DNA of 63,359 nt, from the NCBI GenBank assembly GCA_016650445.1, contig JAENVS010000038.1:1-63359 (forward strand), read 5' to 3'. Source of the DNA: Frankiaceae bacterium (GTDB lineage Bacteria > Actinomycetota > Actinomycetes > Mycobacteriales > SCTD01). The translations under genes were made by a program, and so were the position numbers. The notes beneath the pieces were generated by a model. That model did not search any database. It worked only from the letters and a program-made list of their open reading frames with translations, and was not told the origin of the DNA. Positions 1 to 9,884 of the stretch are shown one piece after another (position 1 is the stretch's first letter; each line of letters opens with the position of its first letter).

Positions 1-665
1 AGCAGCGTCGTGACCTCGTTCATGTTGCTGTCGCCGACGATGACGTGAAGCCGACGGAACCGCTCGGCGTCCGCATGCGGTTCGTCGCGGGTGTTGATGA
101 TGGGGCGGCTGCGGGTCGTCGCGGAGGACACGCCCTCCCAGATGTGCTCGGCGCGCTGGCTGACGCAGTAGACGGCCCCACGGGGGGTCTGGAGCACCTT
201 GCCGGCACCGCAGATGATCTGCCTGCTGACCAGGAACGGGATGAGGACGTCGGCCAGCCTGCTGAACTCGCCATGCCGGCCGACCAGGTAGTTCTCGTGA
301 CAGCCGTAAGAGTTGCCGGCCGAGTCAGTGTTGTTCTTGAACAGGTAGATGTCGCCGGCGATGCCCTCTTCGCGAAGGCGGCGCTCGGCGTCCATGAGCA
401 GCCCCTCGAGGGTCCGCTCCCCCGCCTTGTCGTGCGTGACGAGGTCGATGACGTTGTCGCACTCCGGGGTCGCGTACTCGGGGTGGCTGCCGACGTCGAG
501 GTAGAGGCGCGCGCCGTTCTTCAGGAAGACGTTGCTGCTGCGGCCCCAGCTCACGACCCGACGGAACAGGTAGCGGGCCACCTCGTCCGGCGAGAGCCGG
601 CGCTGCCCACGGAAGGTGCACGTGACGCCGTACTCGTTCTCGATGCCGAAGATGCGGCGTTCCAC
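1..665 (-). CDS. pafA: Pup--protein ligase PafA (3' part missing)
   Basis: Ligates the C-terminal glutamate of Pup to lysines of target proteins, marking them for the proteasome. The visible N-terminal ~221 residues start [15 protein letters not shown] and contain the family blocks [37 protein letters not shown] and NTRDEPHA. The start is the GTG at 665, which aligns with the family start and lies 7 nt after a TAGCGT hexamer. The gene runs off the left edge, so the C-terminal half is absent. It is separated from prcA by five genes, although in many actinobacteria the two are close. Identification is secure because Dop, the paralogue, is also present at 14098-15627 with its own N-terminus. Confidence 0.95.
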   Translation of the reverse strand, partial: MERRIFGIENEYGVTCTFRGQRRLSPDEVARYLFRRVVSWGRSSNVFLKNGARLYLDVGSHPEYATPECDNVIDLVTHDKAGERTLEGLLMDAERRLREEGIAGDIYLFKNNTDSAGNSYGCHENYLVGRHGEFSRLADVLIPFLVSRQIICGAGKVLQTPRGAVYCVSQRAEHIWEGVSSATTRSRPIINTRDEPHADAERFRRLHVIVGDSNMNEVTTL

Positions 666-672
666 ACAGCGG

Positions 673-678
673 ACGCTA
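673..678 (-). promoter_or_regulatory. TAGCGT -10-like hexamer, pafA
   Basis: TAnnnT hexamer 7 nt before the GTG start of pafA. The spacing fits leaderless transcription. Confidence 0.5.
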
Positions 679-711
679 CAGGTCCAGGGCTCCAGGTGCG
701 GTTCGCTGGCT

Positions 712-765
712 ATCTCGGAGTTGCCGGTCCGACACGCCGCCGTGTCGCACCGACAGCCCCGAGAT
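712..765 (-). terminator. Hairpin downstream of DUF6351 gene
   Basis: Nested dyad: outer arms atctcgg (712-718) and ccgagat (759-765), a middle cggt/accg pair, and a perfect inner stem cgacacg (730-736)/cgtgtcg (741-747) with a 4-nt loop. It lies 7 nt after the stop of the minus-strand secreted hydrolase and before pafA. There is no U-tract, as is common for actinobacterial hairpin terminators. Confidence 0.6.
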
Positions 766-772
766 CGGTCGC

Positions 773-3037
773 TTAGGCGTGTCCGCGCCGCCGCACGCGC
801 CGGATGCCGGTCGCCGCGGCGACCAGCAGGAGGCCGACGCCGGCGAGGCCGACAGGCAGGCCGGTCGTCGGGAGGGAGCCAGGCGCGGCTCCGAGCCCAC
901 CGGCCGACGTGTCGGCACCGCGGAACGGGACGGACACCGGTGCGGCCCCGAGCGGTCGGCCGCCCACGACGTCGTATGCCTGCCAGGTCTTGGTCTCCTG
1001 GTAGCCGACGCTGGGCTTGCTGTAATCGCAGACCCCCGTCGGGAACGTCTTCTGCAGCGTGGCCCACTGAGCATCCGTGAAGGTGACGTTCGTGTACGCC
1101 GTGCGCTTCAGCGGGACGAGCTGGCACTTGAGCGTGTCGTCCGCGACCGGCGCGCCGGCCGAGATGCGCGGTGACGCGTAGGCCTGCACCGTGCCGTCGC
1201 AGATCGCGGCCGGCAGGTCGACGCCGGCGCCGTTCGTGCAGCGGTCCACGACCGCCGCGGCCTTGCGCGCGTCGAGCACCTTGCGGGCCAGTGACACGCT
1301 GCGGGTGTCCTTCTCCACGACGGCCAGCCACTTGTCGATCGCCTGGATGCCCTGCGTCACGAAGTTCGTGTCGCCGAGCAGCGCGACCTGACCGCGCCAC
1401 AGCACCTGGTTCTCCGCCGTACCGTGCTCGCGCTTGAGCCGCTCACGCATGGAGTACGTGCGGTAGACGTCGTGGAACGCACCCGGGTCCGGACCGCGCA
1501 GGTCGATGATCGCGACCTGGTCGAGGTTGGCACCGGTGTTGACGGCGCCGCTGCGGTAGGCCCGGTCCATCGCGATCGGCCCGGCATCGGTGCGCGTCGC
1601 CTGCGGCAGGAGGTCGGTGTTCCAGCCGCCCACCTTCGCGTTGAGGTCGGCGAACTGCGCCGCCGTGACGGTTCCGTCGAGTAGTCCGGTCAGCGCGTAC
1701 TGGATGCCGGTGTTGTCCCACGCCGACCACGCCTTGCCGTCCGGACGGCGCCCGAAGACGTTGACCATGTAGTCCTGCAGCGTGCAGCGCACGCCCTTCG
1801 GCCGGGTCTGCGCGTTGTACTGCACCGCCGGGTCGAGGCCGGGGCAGCTGCGGTCGGGCTTGCCGCTGTTGGGGATGACCTCGGTGAACGTGATCGGGTT
1901 GACCGGGTTGGGGTGCCCGTAGGCGTTCGTGATCAGCAGCGGCGACAGCGCCCCGACCGTCGGGTCCTGCTTGGACGGGTCCTCGAAGTAGGCGCGCAGC
2001 AAGACGTAGTCCTCGTACTGCTGCGCCGATGACCACGCGTCGGTGAAGCTGCACTGCGGGAGGATCCCCTGGTAGACGCCGGGGTAGGCGTTGGCGACCT
2101 TCTGCTGGACGAGCGAGCCGCCCGAGCAGCCGCTGCCGATGGTGTAGCGGATCGGTCCGTAGCGCTCGGCGACGAGCTCCTTGGTGACGATGAGCGACTC
2201 GGCCTCGGTCACGATGTTGCAGTTGTGGCCGGCGTTGTCCAGGGCATGCGACGCGACGGCGAAGCCGCGGCTCAGCGCGTCTTCGAGCAGGACGTCAGGT
2301 GCACTGCCCATCTCGTACGACGTGTCGCAGCTCGCGCCGTGCGTCAGGACGAGCTTGTGGTTGTAGCCCTCCTGCGCAGCGGTCGGGTCCCATGACTTCT
2401 TGGGCGCGAACAGAACCGCGATCCGGTACTGATCGCGCACCGTGACGCCCGTCTCGCGGCGGACGATGAAGGGCACGGTCTTGCCCTGGTCGGTCGTCGT
2501 GTTCGCAACGTCGGTCGGCGGGCTGTCGGTGTTGTACGCCTTCAGGGATCCCCCGCTCGTGGACTTGTAGAGGTAGTCGTACGTCTGCGGCCGGTTGCAC
2601 TGCTTGTCCTTGGCACCGGCGCTGCACGTCCACGGCTGGATCTGCGGCCCGCTGAACACCGGCCCGCCGATCGGGTGGTTGGTCAGCGTGATGCGCGCGC
2701 CCCGGCCGTCGGGCAGGATCGCCCGGATGACGTTGCGGCCGAGCGACAGGCCCTTGACGATGCCGTCAACGCCGCCGGGGCGCACCCGGAAGGCCGGCGT
2801 CACGTCGCGGCCGTCGTCGTCGACCCGGACCGCGTTGCGGTTGCCGTTGGCCGGCACGATGACGCGGACGTAGGCGTCGCCACCGGACACGACGTCGCCG
2901 CGTCCCGACAGCACCTCGATGCGGACATCGCCGGCCGGCGCGGCTGCGGTGGCCTGGCCGGGCAGCACGGCAACCGCGAGTGGGACGACCCCGAGGAGCA
3001 GCAGGCCGAGGCGGGCGGTACGGGACAGGTGGCTCAT
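773..3037 (-). CDS. Secreted DUF6351-family alpha/beta-hydrolase-like protein with LPXTG-type anchor
   Basis: A 754-aa exported protein. Residues 1-32 form a signal peptide ([16 protein letters not shown]...) and the C-terminus has LPTTG, a hydrophobic segment and a RRVRRRGHA tail, the layout of a sortase-anchored protein. The body resembles the DUF6351 family; GCSGG at 303-307 fits a nucleophile elbow GxSxG with Ser305, so an esterase or tannase-like activity is plausible but not shown. The start at 3037 was chosen because GGAGG stands just upstream and the signal peptide begins there; a longer frame to 3124 would bury the signal peptide. A hairpin follows the stop. The next gene (3312, divergent) encodes another secreted GxSxG protein. 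Confidence 0.8.
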   Translation of the reverse strand: MSHLSRTARLGLLLLGVVPLAVAVLPGQATAAAPAGDVRIEVLSGRGDVVSGGDAYVRVIVPANGNRNAVRVDDDGRDVTPAFRVRPGGVDGIVKGLSLGRNVIRAILPDGRGARITLTNHPIGGPVFSGPQIQPWTCSAGAKDKQCNRPQTYDYLYKSTSGGSLKAYNTDSPPTDVANTTTDQGKTVPFIVRRETGVTVRDQYRIAVLFAPKKSWDPTAAQEGYNHKLVLTHGASCDTSYEMGSAPDVLLEDALSRGFAVASHALDNAGHNCNIVTEAESLIVTKELVAERYGPIRYTIGSGCSGGSLVQQKVANAYPGVYQGILPQCSFTDAWSSAQQYEDYVLLRAYFEDPSKQDPTVGALSPLLITNAYGHPNPVNPITFTEVIPNSGKPDRSCPGLDPAVQYNAQTRPKGVRCTLQDYMVNVFGRRPDGKAWSAWDNTGIQYALTGLLDGTVTAAQFADLNAKVGGWNTDLLPQATRTDAGPIAMDRAYRSGAVNTGANLDQVAIIDLRGPDPGAFHDVYRTYSMRERLKREHGTAENQVLWRGQVALLGDTNFVTQGIQAIDKWLAVVEKDTRSVSLARKVLDARKAAAVVDRCTNGAGVDLPAAICDGTVQAYASPRISAGAPVADDTLKCQLVPLKRTAYTNVTFTDAQWATLQKTFPTGVCDYSKPSVGYQETKTWQAYDVVGGRPLGAAPVSVPFRGADTSAGGLGAAPGSLPTTGLPVGLAGVGLLLVAAATGIRRVRRRGHA

Positions 3038-3311
3038 CGGTGCCTCCAACAGACGGGTGAACCGTCGGGCGTGGTCGTGTCGTGTCTTCGACGTGGCGCA
3101 GCTACCTCCTGCACGTTTCGTCACGGTATGCCCCGGTCACTCTGCGTAGGCGGCTGCCCCCGTTGTCCGAATTCGTGAGGACCTGGACCAAGCCGCGCCA
3201 GGCAGGCCTGTGACCCCTCACAACGTTGATCAGCGATGCCCGGCAGGCGGAGGAAATGCCCGTCTTGCACCGAACTGTTGCGGCACCGTCTCACCGATCG
3301 CTGGAGCACAC

Positions 3312-5798
3312 GTGCACGCTCGTCGTAGGTCCTTGCTTGCCACCGCCACTGCTGCGGTCCTTCTCGCCGGGCTCGGGATCGGCGTTCCCGCCGCCTCCGC
3401 GCTTGCCCCGACCGCGGCAGGCGACGCGACGGACGCCCAGCCACGCCCTGACGACGATCCGCTGCCGACGGTGTTCCCGGACCCGACCAACCCCACGGGG
3501 TGCGACACCACCCAGCCCGACGCGCATGCGGGTGGCTCCGACGGGTTCTCCTGCATGACACCGTGGCCCAACGACCTGTTCACGACCGGCACGGGTGCGG
3601 CGCGGCGGCTGAACCTGCCCCTGGCGGGGATGCCGAAGGACGCGGCGGGCAAGCCCATCAGCCCGCTCCCCTACAACGTCAGCGACGGCTTCTCCCCCGG
3701 TCAGCGCATGGTCATCCGCATCCCGGGCTTGGACAGCCGCGAAGCCTTCGCGCTGACGAAGTCGGTCCCGATCACCGACATGGGCGCCTACCTCTCACCG
3801 ACGGCACCAGTAGTCGTGATCGACGTGCAGACCGGCAAGCGGCACCCGATCTGGACCGAGATCGACACGAACCCGCTCGGCCCGGTCCCGACCGCGGGCT
3901 CGGCGTCGGGTGAGGCGGGCACGCCGACCGGCCCCGACCGGCCGTTCAACACCATGAACGTCAACGTCATCATCACGCCGGCCAAGAACTTCACCAACGG
4001 ACACCGGTACGTCGTCGGGCTGCGCAACCTCAAGGACGCCACGGGGGCGGTCCTCGAGGCGCCGCTGGGCTTCTCGATCCTGCGTGACGAGTCACTGATC
4101 CCGCCGACCGCACCCGAGCCGATCAGGGCGCTCGAGTCGCGCCGCGCGCACTTCGAGCAGGACATCTTCCCGGTGCTGACCGAGGCAGGGTTCGCCCGCA
4201 GCTCGCTGTACCAGGCGTGGGACTTCTCCGTGGCGAGCGCGACCAACATCGCGGGCCGCCTGCTGCACATGCGCAACGACGCGTTCACGCAGCTCGGTGA
4301 CACCACGATGGCCGACCGCCTCGTGCAGGGCAGCGCACCCGAGTTCACCGTCAACGCGCCTACCGACGAGGCGGACCTGACCAAGAACGTGCGCCGCACG
4401 ATCAGCGGCAGCTTCACGGTGCCCTGCTACATCAACACGCCGAACTGCGCGCCGGGCGGCAGCTTCGCCTACGACCCCAGGGACACCGAGCAGACGAAGC
4501 CGCTGCAGATCCCTGGCAACGTGACCACCGCGACGTTCACCTGCAAGGTGCCCAAGCGGGTCTTCGACTCAGCCACGCTCGAGAAGGTGCGCCCGTCGCT
4601 CTACGGCCACGGGCTGTTCGGCGGTCAGAGCGAGGTCGGCCAGGGTCAGGTGTCGGACATGGTCCAGGAGAACGGCTTCATGTACTGCGCGACCGACTGG
4701 GAGGGCATGGCGACGATCGACATCAGCGCCGCCGCCCAGGCCGACGCCGACATGGACCGGTTCCCGGCGCTGACCGACCACGTCCAGCAGGGCGTGCTGA
4801 ACTTCATGTACCTCGCCAGGCTGATGATTCACAAGGACGGCTTCACCTCGAGCGACGCGTTCAAGGTGAGCAAGGGCGGCGGACCGCTCACCTCGTTCAT
4901 CGACACGAAGCGGGCTTGGTACGACGGCAACAGCCAGGGTGGCATCTACGGTGGCACCTACCTCGCTGTTGCTCCCGACACCGACGCGGGCGTGCTCGGC
5001 GTACCGGGCATCAACTACTCCACGCTGCTGCGCCGCAGCAAGGACTTCGCGCTTTACTCGATCCCGCTCTACACGACGTACCCCAGTGAGGTGGAGCGGC
5101 CGCTGCTGCTGTCGGTGATCCAGATCCTGTGGGACCGCTCCGACCCGAACGGCTACGTCAACCAGCTCAACCCGCTCACCGAGGACAAGCTGCCGAACAC
5201 CCCGCCGCACCGGGTGATGTACCAGGTCTCCTTCGGTGACCACCAGGTCGCCAACGTGACGGCGGACAGCGCGGCCCGCAGCGCGGGGGCGGCCGTCGAC
5301 CCGAACATGCTCGAGGCCGGTCGGTCGCCCGACCTCGAGCCCGTGTGGGGCGCGGAGCGCATTGCCAGCTACCCCTATGCCGGCAGCGCGATCGTCTACT
5401 TCGACAGCGGCGACCTGAACGTGTCGGGTGGCACGGCCGCGGCGCCGACGGAGGACACGCCACCGAGGACCGGGCAGGACCCGCACGAGTTCGCCCGCCG
5501 AGCGGTGTGCGGACGGGTCATGAAGAACAACTTCCTGCGGCCCGACGGTCTCGTCACCGCGCCGTGCCTCGGTGCGCCGTACTTCTCGAACAACTACCAC
5601 GGCAAGGACGGCGTGGTCGGGCAGGGCGACACCGTCCAGGCCGGCGACAGACTCCCCTACGACCCCGACGGTGGACCGAACCCGGTCGTGCCGGAGGCGC
5701 CGTTCACGGTGCTGCTGCTCCTGGCCGCTGCCGGGATCATCGCGGTGGCGCTGCGGCGCGGTCAGAGCCAGCTGCGCAGCTCCCACAGCTCCGGGTAG
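3312..5798 (+). CDS. Secreted alpha/beta-hydrolase-like protein with C-terminal membrane anchor
   Basis: An 828-aa exported protein that I cannot place in a named family. It starts at GTG 3312 (GGAG at 3303-3306) with a signal peptide (ARRRSLLATATAAVLLAGLG). The sequence YDGNSQGG has a GxSxG elbow with Ser541, followed by GGIYGGTYLAV, which suggests a serine hydrolase. The C-terminus has a VVPEAP linker, one hydrophobic segment and Arg residues, so it is probably held in the membrane or wall. The gene is divergent from the DUF6351 gene across about 275 bp. Its last 37 bp overlap the 3' end of the convergent tryptophan dioxygenase gene. The substrate is unknown. Confidence 0.75.
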   Translation: MHARRRSLLATATAAVLLAGLGIGVPAASALAPTAAGDATDAQPRPDDDPLPTVFPDPTNPTGCDTTQPDAHAGGSDGFSCMTPWPNDLFTTGTGAARRLNLPLAGMPKDAAGKPISPLPYNVSDGFSPGQRMVIRIPGLDSREAFALTKSVPITDMGAYLSPTAPVVVIDVQTGKRHPIWTEIDTNPLGPVPTAGSASGEAGTPTGPDRPFNTMNVNVIITPAKNFTNGHRYVVGLRNLKDATGAVLEAPLGFSILRDESLIPPTAPEPIRALESRRAHFEQDIFPVLTEAGFARSSLYQAWDFSVASATNIAGRLLHMRNDAFTQLGDTTMADRLVQGSAPEFTVNAPTDEADLTKNVRRTISGSFTVPCYINTPNCAPGGSFAYDPRDTEQTKPLQIPGNVTTATFTCKVPKRVFDSATLEKVRPSLYGHGLFGGQSEVGQGQVSDMVQENGFMYCATDWEGMATIDISAAAQADADMDRFPALTDHVQQGVLNFMYLARLMIHKDGFTSSDAFKVSKGGGPLTSFIDTKRAWYDGNSQGGIYGGTYLAVAPDTDAGVLGVPGINYSTLLRRSKDFALYSIPLYTTYPSEVERPLLLSVIQILWDRSDPNGYVNQLNPLTEDKLPNTPPHRVMYQVSFGDHQVANVTADSAARSAGAAVDPNMLEAGRSPDLEPVWGAERIASYPYAGSAIVYFDSGDLNVSGGTAAAPTEDTPPRTGQDPHEFARRAVCGRVMKNNFLRPDGLVTAPCLGAPYFSNNYHGKDGVVGQGDTVQAGDRLPYDPDGGPNPVVPEAPFTVLLLLAAAGIIAVALRRGQSQLRSSHSSG

Positions 5799-6559
5799 TA
5801 GCGGACTGCCAGGCGCGTCCGCAGGTAGGGCGCGCCTGACGAGCCACCGGTGCCGGACTTGGTGCCGATCTGCCGCTCGACCATGTCGACGTGACGCGAG
5901 CGCCACTGGCTGGCGAGCGAGTCGTGCTCGAGCAGTCCCTCCGAGAGCTCCCAGAGCTCGGGGCGCTCCACGGCGTTGCGCGCGATGTCGAGCATCGACG
6001 CGCGCCGCTCCTCGGCGGTGTCCACGGCGAAGCCGCGTCCGCGCAGCAGGGTGAGGAACGCGTCCCACAGGCTCGGCTCGTCGAGCCGGCGCCACATGCG
6101 CTCCTGCTCTGCGGTGGAGGCCTGCCGCATGCGCTCGACGTAGGCCGGGTCGCGGGCGCCCGACAGGAACTCCAGCTCGCGGAACTGCACGGACTGGAAG
6201 CCGCTCGCGGGTGCCAGGTGCGCGCGGAACGCGAGGAAGTCCTGCGGGGTCATCGTCTCGAGGACCTGCACCTGCTGGACGAGCACCCGCTCGATGACGT
6301 GCACCCGCTGCAGCGCCTTGCGCGGCAGGTAGGTCTCACCGAGCAGCATCCGGTCCCGGGCGGCGCTGAGCTCGTGCAGCATCTGGGCGAACCACAGCTC
6401 GTAGACCTGGTGCACGGTGATGAACAGCAGCTCGTCGTGCTCCGGTGGGTCCGAAACGAGCACCTGCTGCTGGAGCAGCTCCGGGATGCGCAGGTAGCTG
6501 CCGTAGGACAGCCGACCCCCCGACTCGCCAAAGTGTGAGTCGACGCCAGGGTCCGTCAT
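5762..6559 (-). CDS. kynA: Tryptophan 2,3-dioxygenase
   Basis: A cytoplasmic heme enzyme opening the indole ring of L-tryptophan to N-formylkynurenine, the first step of the kynurenine pathway. It has 265 aa, usual for bacterial TDO. Visible signatures are LSYGSYLRI and FITVHQVYELWF near the N-terminus and the heme region RSRHVDMVERQIG followed by TKSGTGGSSGAPYL; His223 matches the axial ligand. No kynurenine formamidase or kynureninase gene is nearby. The start is ATG 6559, 7 nt after TAAGGT. Divergent from the racemase gene with only 36 bp between starts; its 3' end overlaps the convergent hydrolase gene by 37 bp. Confidence 0.95.
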   Translation of the reverse strand: MTDPGVDSHFGESGGRLSYGSYLRIPELLQQQVLVSDPPEHDELLFITVHQVYELWFAQMLHELSAARDRMLLGETYLPRKALQRVHVIERVLVQQVQVLETMTPQDFLAFRAHLAPASGFQSVQFRELEFLSGARDPAYVERMRQASTAEQERMWRRLDEPSLWDAFLTLLRGRGFAVDTAEERRASMLDIARNAVERPELWELSEGLLEHDSLASQWRSRHVDMVERQIGTKSGTGGSSGAPYLRTRLAVRYYPELWELRSWL

Positions 6560-6566
6560 GGGCGCA

Positions 6567-6572
6567 ACCTTA
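6567..6572 (-). promoter_or_regulatory. TAAGGT -10-like hexamer, kynA
   Basis: TAnnnT hexamer 7 nt before the kynA start, within the 36-bp divergent gap. Confidence 0.5.
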
Positions 6573-6583
6573 GAGCCGTTCGT

Positions 6584-6589
6584 TAGGTT
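6584..6589 (+). promoter_or_regulatory. TAGGTT -10-like hexamer, racemase gene
   Basis: TAnnnT hexamer 6 nt before ATG 6596, mirrored by the kynA hexamer on the other strand. Confidence 0.5.
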
Positions 6590-6595
6590 CTCGGC

Positions 6596-7738
6596 ATGCC
6601 GGGACCACTGCAGGGAGTGCGCGTCGTCGAGCTGGCCGGGATCGGCCCCGGGCCGCATGCGTGCATGCTGCTCGCCGACCTCGGGGCCGACGTGCTGCGG
6701 GTGGACCGGCCCGGCGGTCCCGTGATCCGGCCGGGCGGGCCGGACATCCTCGCCCGGAGCCGGCGCTCCGTCGTCGTCGACCTGAAGAACCCCGGCGCCG
6801 CCGAGGTCATCCTGCGTCTCGTCGAGGCGGCCGACGTGCTCGTCGAGGGAAACCGACCGGGGGTGACCGAGCGGCTCGGGGTCGGGCCCGACACCTGCCT
6901 GGAGCGCAACCCGCGGCTGGTCTACGCGCGCATGACCGGCTGGGGCCAGACCGGGCCGTGGGCGTCGCATGTCGGGCACGACATCAACTACATCGGCCTG
7001 GTTGGTGCGCTGGCGGCGGTGGGTGAGCATGGCCGCAAGCCGGTGGTGCCGCTGAACCTCGTGGGCGACTTCGGCGGGGGTTCGCTCTACTGCGTCGTCG
7101 GGATCCTGGCCGCGCTGGTCGAGCGGTCGGTGAGCGGGCACGGGCAGGTCGTCGACGCCGCGATGGTCGACGGCGCGTCGTCACTGATGGCGATGTTCTG
7201 GGCGCTGAAGGCCGGCAGCAGCTGGTCGGAGCGACGCGGGTCCAACCTGCTCGACGGCGGCGCGCCGTTCTACGACACCTATGAGTGCGCCGACGGGGAG
7301 TACGTCGCCGTGGGGGCGCTGGAGCCGCAGTTCTTCGCCGAGCTGGTCGACGTGCTGAATCTGGACCACGCACCCGGGCAGGCCGACATCGCCCGCTGGC
7401 CGGAGCTGCGCGAGCGGCTGCGTGCTGCGTTCCTCACCAGGACGCGGGACGAGTGGGCGGTGCTGTTCGAGGGGCGGCCGGCGTGTGTGACGCCGGTGCT
7501 GCACCTGCGCGAGGCCGCTGCGCACCCGCACGTCGCTGCCCGCGGCACGGTCGTCGAGGTGGACGGTGTGGCGCAGCCGGCCCCCGCACCGCGGTTCTCG
7601 CGCAGCACTCCGGACGCGACGACCGCCGCGGGTCCGATCGGTGCCGACACCCGCGAGGCGCTGGCCGACTGGGGCTTCAGCAGCGCGGAGCTCGACCGCC
7701 TGACGAAGGACGGGGTGCTGGGCGCCGGCGGAGCTTGA
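6596..7738 (+). CDS. CaiB/BaiF family CoA transferase, alpha-methylacyl-CoA racemase type
   Basis: A 380-aa class III CoA-transferase-fold enzyme. It matches alpha-methylacyl-CoA racemase (MCR/AMACR): GHDINYIGL gives His128, NLVGDFGGGS gives Asp158 and ALEPQFF gives Glu243, the three residues placed like the catalytic His, Asp and Glu of mycobacterial MCR. It would interconvert 2R and 2S methyl-branched acyl-CoAs, allowing beta-oxidation of branched or sterol side chains. Possibly transcribed without a leader from the divergent gap with kynA. A true CoA transferase is the alternative, but the HxxxD pair favours a racemase. Confidence 0.88.
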   Translation: MPGPLQGVRVVELAGIGPGPHACMLLADLGADVLRVDRPGGPVIRPGGPDILARSRRSVVVDLKNPGAAEVILRLVEAADVLVEGNRPGVTERLGVGPDTCLERNPRLVYARMTGWGQTGPWASHVGHDINYIGLVGALAAVGEHGRKPVVPLNLVGDFGGGSLYCVVGILAALVERSVSGHGQVVDAAMVDGASSLMAMFWALKAGSSWSERRGSNLLDGGAPFYDTYECADGEYVAVGALEPQFFAELVDVLNLDHAPGQADIARWPELRERLRAAFLTRTRDEWAVLFEGRPACVTPVLHLREAAAHPHVAARGTVVEVDGVAQPAPAPRFSRSTPDATTAAGPIGADTREALADWGFSSAELDRLTKDGVLGAGGA

Positions 7739-7778
7739 TCATGAGCGGGGCTTGAGCCTGTCTGGGATGTACCCGGTG

Positions 7779-8354
7779 TCAGCCGATCTTCACGAGGTCG
7801 ACGACGAAGATGAGGGTGGCCCCGGGCGGGATGTCGGCGCCGGCGCCCTGGTCGCCGTAGCCGAGGTCGGGCGGGATGACGAGCTGCCGACGACCGCCCT
7901 TCTTCATCCCGACCATGCCCTGGTCCCAGCCCTGGATGACGTTGCCGCCGCCGAGGGTGAACGGGAAGTCCGAGCCGCGGTCCCAGGAGGCGTCGAACTG
8001 CTTGCCGTCGGCGTACAGGACCCCGACGTACTTCATGGTCAGCTGGTCGCCGGCCTTGGCCGCGGGACCGGTGCCTTCCACGATGTCCTGCACGTCGAGC
8101 TCGCACGGGATCGGGCCGTCGGGGACGTCGATGACGGGCTTCTTCGACAGGTCGGTCGTCGTCGTGACCTTGCCGGCGGTGGCGTCGTTGGTGCAGCCGG
8201 TGCCGGGCGACCCGGCGACGGGGCCTTGGACGCCGGGGCTGGGGTCGGCGCTGCTGCCCGCGTCGGACTGGCTGTCGAGATCGCCGCCGCTGCTGCCGCC
8301 ACAGCCGGACACGACCACCGCCGCCATCGCGACGGCCAGGAGCGTTCTTCTCAC
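7779..8354 (-). CDS. FKBP-type peptidyl-prolyl cis-trans isomerase lipoprotein
   Basis: A 191-aa lipoprotein. The N-terminal signal [20 protein letters not shown] carries a VSGC lipobox, followed by a Ser/Gly-rich linker and a C-terminal FKBP domain ([45 protein letters not shown]). It catalyses proline isomerisation outside the membrane. The GTG start overlaps the prcA stop as GTGA (8351-8354), so it is translationally coupled to the proteasome alpha subunit gene. As I recall, FKBP genes also lie near pafA in Streptomyces. No function in proteasomal degradation is implied, since the product acts on the other side of the membrane. Confidence 0.92.
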   Translation of the reverse strand: MRRTLLAVAMAAVVVSGCGGSSGGDLDSQSDAGSSADPSPGVQGPVAGSPGTGCTNDATAGKVTTTTDLSKKPVIDVPDGPIPCELDVQDIVEGTGPAAKAGDQLTMKYVGVLYADGKQFDASWDRGSDFPFTLGGGNVIQGWDQGMVGMKKGGRRQLVIPPDLGYGDQGAGADIPPGATLIFVVDLVKIG

Positions 8355-9055
8355 TTCTTGGACTCCAGCAGGGTCTGCAGCGGCGCCCCGACGAGCCGCT
8401 TGAAGGCGCGCCGTGGACGGGTGCGGTCGAGCACCGCGGCCTCGAGGTCGTCGCCGACGATCGTCCGGGCTTCGGCGCCGTCGGCGACAGGGAGGATCAG
8501 GGCGGCGACGGCGAGCTTCAGCGCGGTGGACAGCGGGGCGGTGGGGTTGTGGTGCGCGCGCACGTGCGCCGCAATGGGCTCGCTGTTGCCGCCCATGACG
8601 ATGAAGCCGTGCTCCTCCGCGACGGAGCCGTCGTACGTGAGCCGGTAGATCTGGTCCTCGGCCTGCGTGTCGCCGACCTCGGCCACCACGAGCTCGACCT
8701 CGTAGGGCTTGCCGGACTCGGTGAAGATGGCGCCGAGGGTCTGCGCGTAGATGTTGGCGAGGCCGCGGCTGGTCACGTCGCGACGGTCGTACTGGTAGCC
8801 GCGGATGTCGGCGTAGCGGACGCCCGCGACCCGGAGGTTCTCGAACTCGTTGTACTTGCCGACGGCGGCGAACGCGATGCGGTCGTAGATCTCGCTGATC
8901 TTGTGGAGCGCCCCGTTGGGGTTCTCGCCGACGAACAGGATGCCGTCGGCGTACTGGACAGCCAGCACCGAGCGGCCGCGCGCGATGCCCTTGCGCGCGA
9001 AGTCGCTCTTGTCCTTCATGATCTGCTCGGGTGAGACGTAGAACGGCATGTTCAT
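8351..9055 (-). CDS. prcA: 20S proteasome subunit alpha
   Basis: Alpha subunit of the actinobacterial 20S proteasome; 234 aa. Alpha rings gate the chamber and bind the ARC/Mpa ATPase. The N-terminus [20 protein letters not shown] and the following GIARGRS are typical. ATG 9055 (MNMPFYV) lies 4 nt after the prcB stop, with a GGGGG-rich ribosome-binding site inside the end of prcB; the second Met at codon 3 is an alternative start. It forms an operon prcB-prcA-FKBP. The C-terminal LLESKK is shorter than in some mycobacterial homologues. Confidence 0.97.
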   Translation of the reverse strand: MNMPFYVSPEQIMKDKSDFARKGIARGRSVLAVQYADGILFVGENPNGALHKISEIYDRIAFAAVGKYNEFENLRVAGVRYADIRGYQYDRRDVTSRGLANIYAQTLGAIFTESGKPYEVELVVAEVGDTQAEDQIYRLTYDGSVAEEHGFIVMGGNSEPIAAHVRAHHNPTAPLSTALKLAVAALILPVADGAEARTIVGDDLEAAVLDRTRPRRAFKRLVGAPLQTLLESKK

Positions 9056-9059
9056 GGCG

Positions 9060-9884
9060 TCAGCCCCCCGGGTTCGTCATGCGCTCGTCGACCACGGTCT
9101 GCACGATCGCACCGACCTCGTCGTCCGGGATACGTCTGAGGCCGTCGGCGGTCACGGACATGACGACCGGGAAGATGCGGCGGGTCAGGTCGGGCCCGCC
9201 GGTCGCGGAGTCGTCGTCGGCGGCGTCGTAGAGCGCGTCGACGGCGAGCTTGACCGCGGCGGCCTCGTCGACGTCGTCCTTGAACTGCTTCTTGAGCGCG
9301 CTCCTGGCGAAGACGCTGCCGCTGCCGACGCTGTGGAAGCTGTGCTCCTCGTAGCGGCCGCCGGTGACGTCGTAGGAGAAGATCCGGCCCGCGCCCATGT
9401 CGACGTCGTAGCCGGCAAAGAGGGGTACGACGGCCAGGCCCTGCATGGCCATCCCGAGGTTGCCGCGGATCATCGTGGAGAGCTGGTTGGCCTTGCCCTC
9501 GAGGCTGAGGACGGCGCCCTCGAGCTTCTCGTAGTGCTCGAGCTGCACCTGGAAGAGCCGGACGATCTCGACGGCCAGGCCCGCGGTGCCCGCGATGCCG
9601 ACGCAGGAGTACTCGTCGGCGGGGAAGACCTTCTCGATGTCGCGCTGGGCGATGACGTTGCCCATGGTGGCGCGGCGGTCGCCGGCCATGACGACGCCCT
9701 GGGCGTGCGTCACGGCGACGATGGTCGTGCCGTGTGGTGCCTCGATCAGGCCGGCGGGGAGGTCGCGCCGCCGCGACGGGAGGAGATCAGGAGCGGCAAC
9801 GCCGAGGAAGTCGGTGAAGGACGACGTGCCGGGCGTGGTGAAGTGAGCCGGTAGACGCCCGTGCAGACCCGGGACTTCTGCCAT
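9060..9884 (-). CDS. prcB: 20S proteasome subunit beta
   Basis: Catalytic beta subunit, 274 aa, made as a precursor. A ~52-residue propeptide ends in LIEAPHG; autocleavage would expose Thr53 of TTIVAVTH as the N-terminal nucleophile. [10 protein letters not shown], Lys in DIEKVFPAD and [11 protein letters not shown] are family signatures. ATG 9884 is preceded by TTGGAGACC, a good ribosome-binding site, and gives the usual propeptide length. Odd feature: the upstream endonuclease VII frame runs 139 bp into this gene in another frame, so prcB translation must initiate inside the endonuclease coding region. Confidence 0.97.
   Translation of the reverse strand: MAEVPGLHGRLPAHFTTPGTSSFTDFLGVAAPDLLPSRRRDLPAGLIEAPHGTTIVAVTHAQGVVMAGDRRATMGNVIAQRDIEKVFPADEYSCVGIAGTAGLAVEIVRLFQVQLEHYEKLEGAVLSLEGKANQLSTMIRGNLGMAMQGLAVVPLFAGYDVDMGAGRIFSYDVTGGRYEEHSFHSVGSGSVFARSALKKQFKDDVDEAAAVKLAVDALYDAADDDSATGGPDLTRRIFPVVMSVTADGLRRIPDDEVGAIVQTVVDERMTNPGG

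Noticed and set aside
45..776. Plus-strand 243-aa open frame opposite pafA
   Set aside because: Antisense shadow of pafA, whose conserved residues are certain; high GC makes long antisense frames common here.
4569..6095. 508-aa minus-strand open frame
   Set aside because: Antisense to the secreted hydrolase and out of frame with kynA; no recognisable protein.
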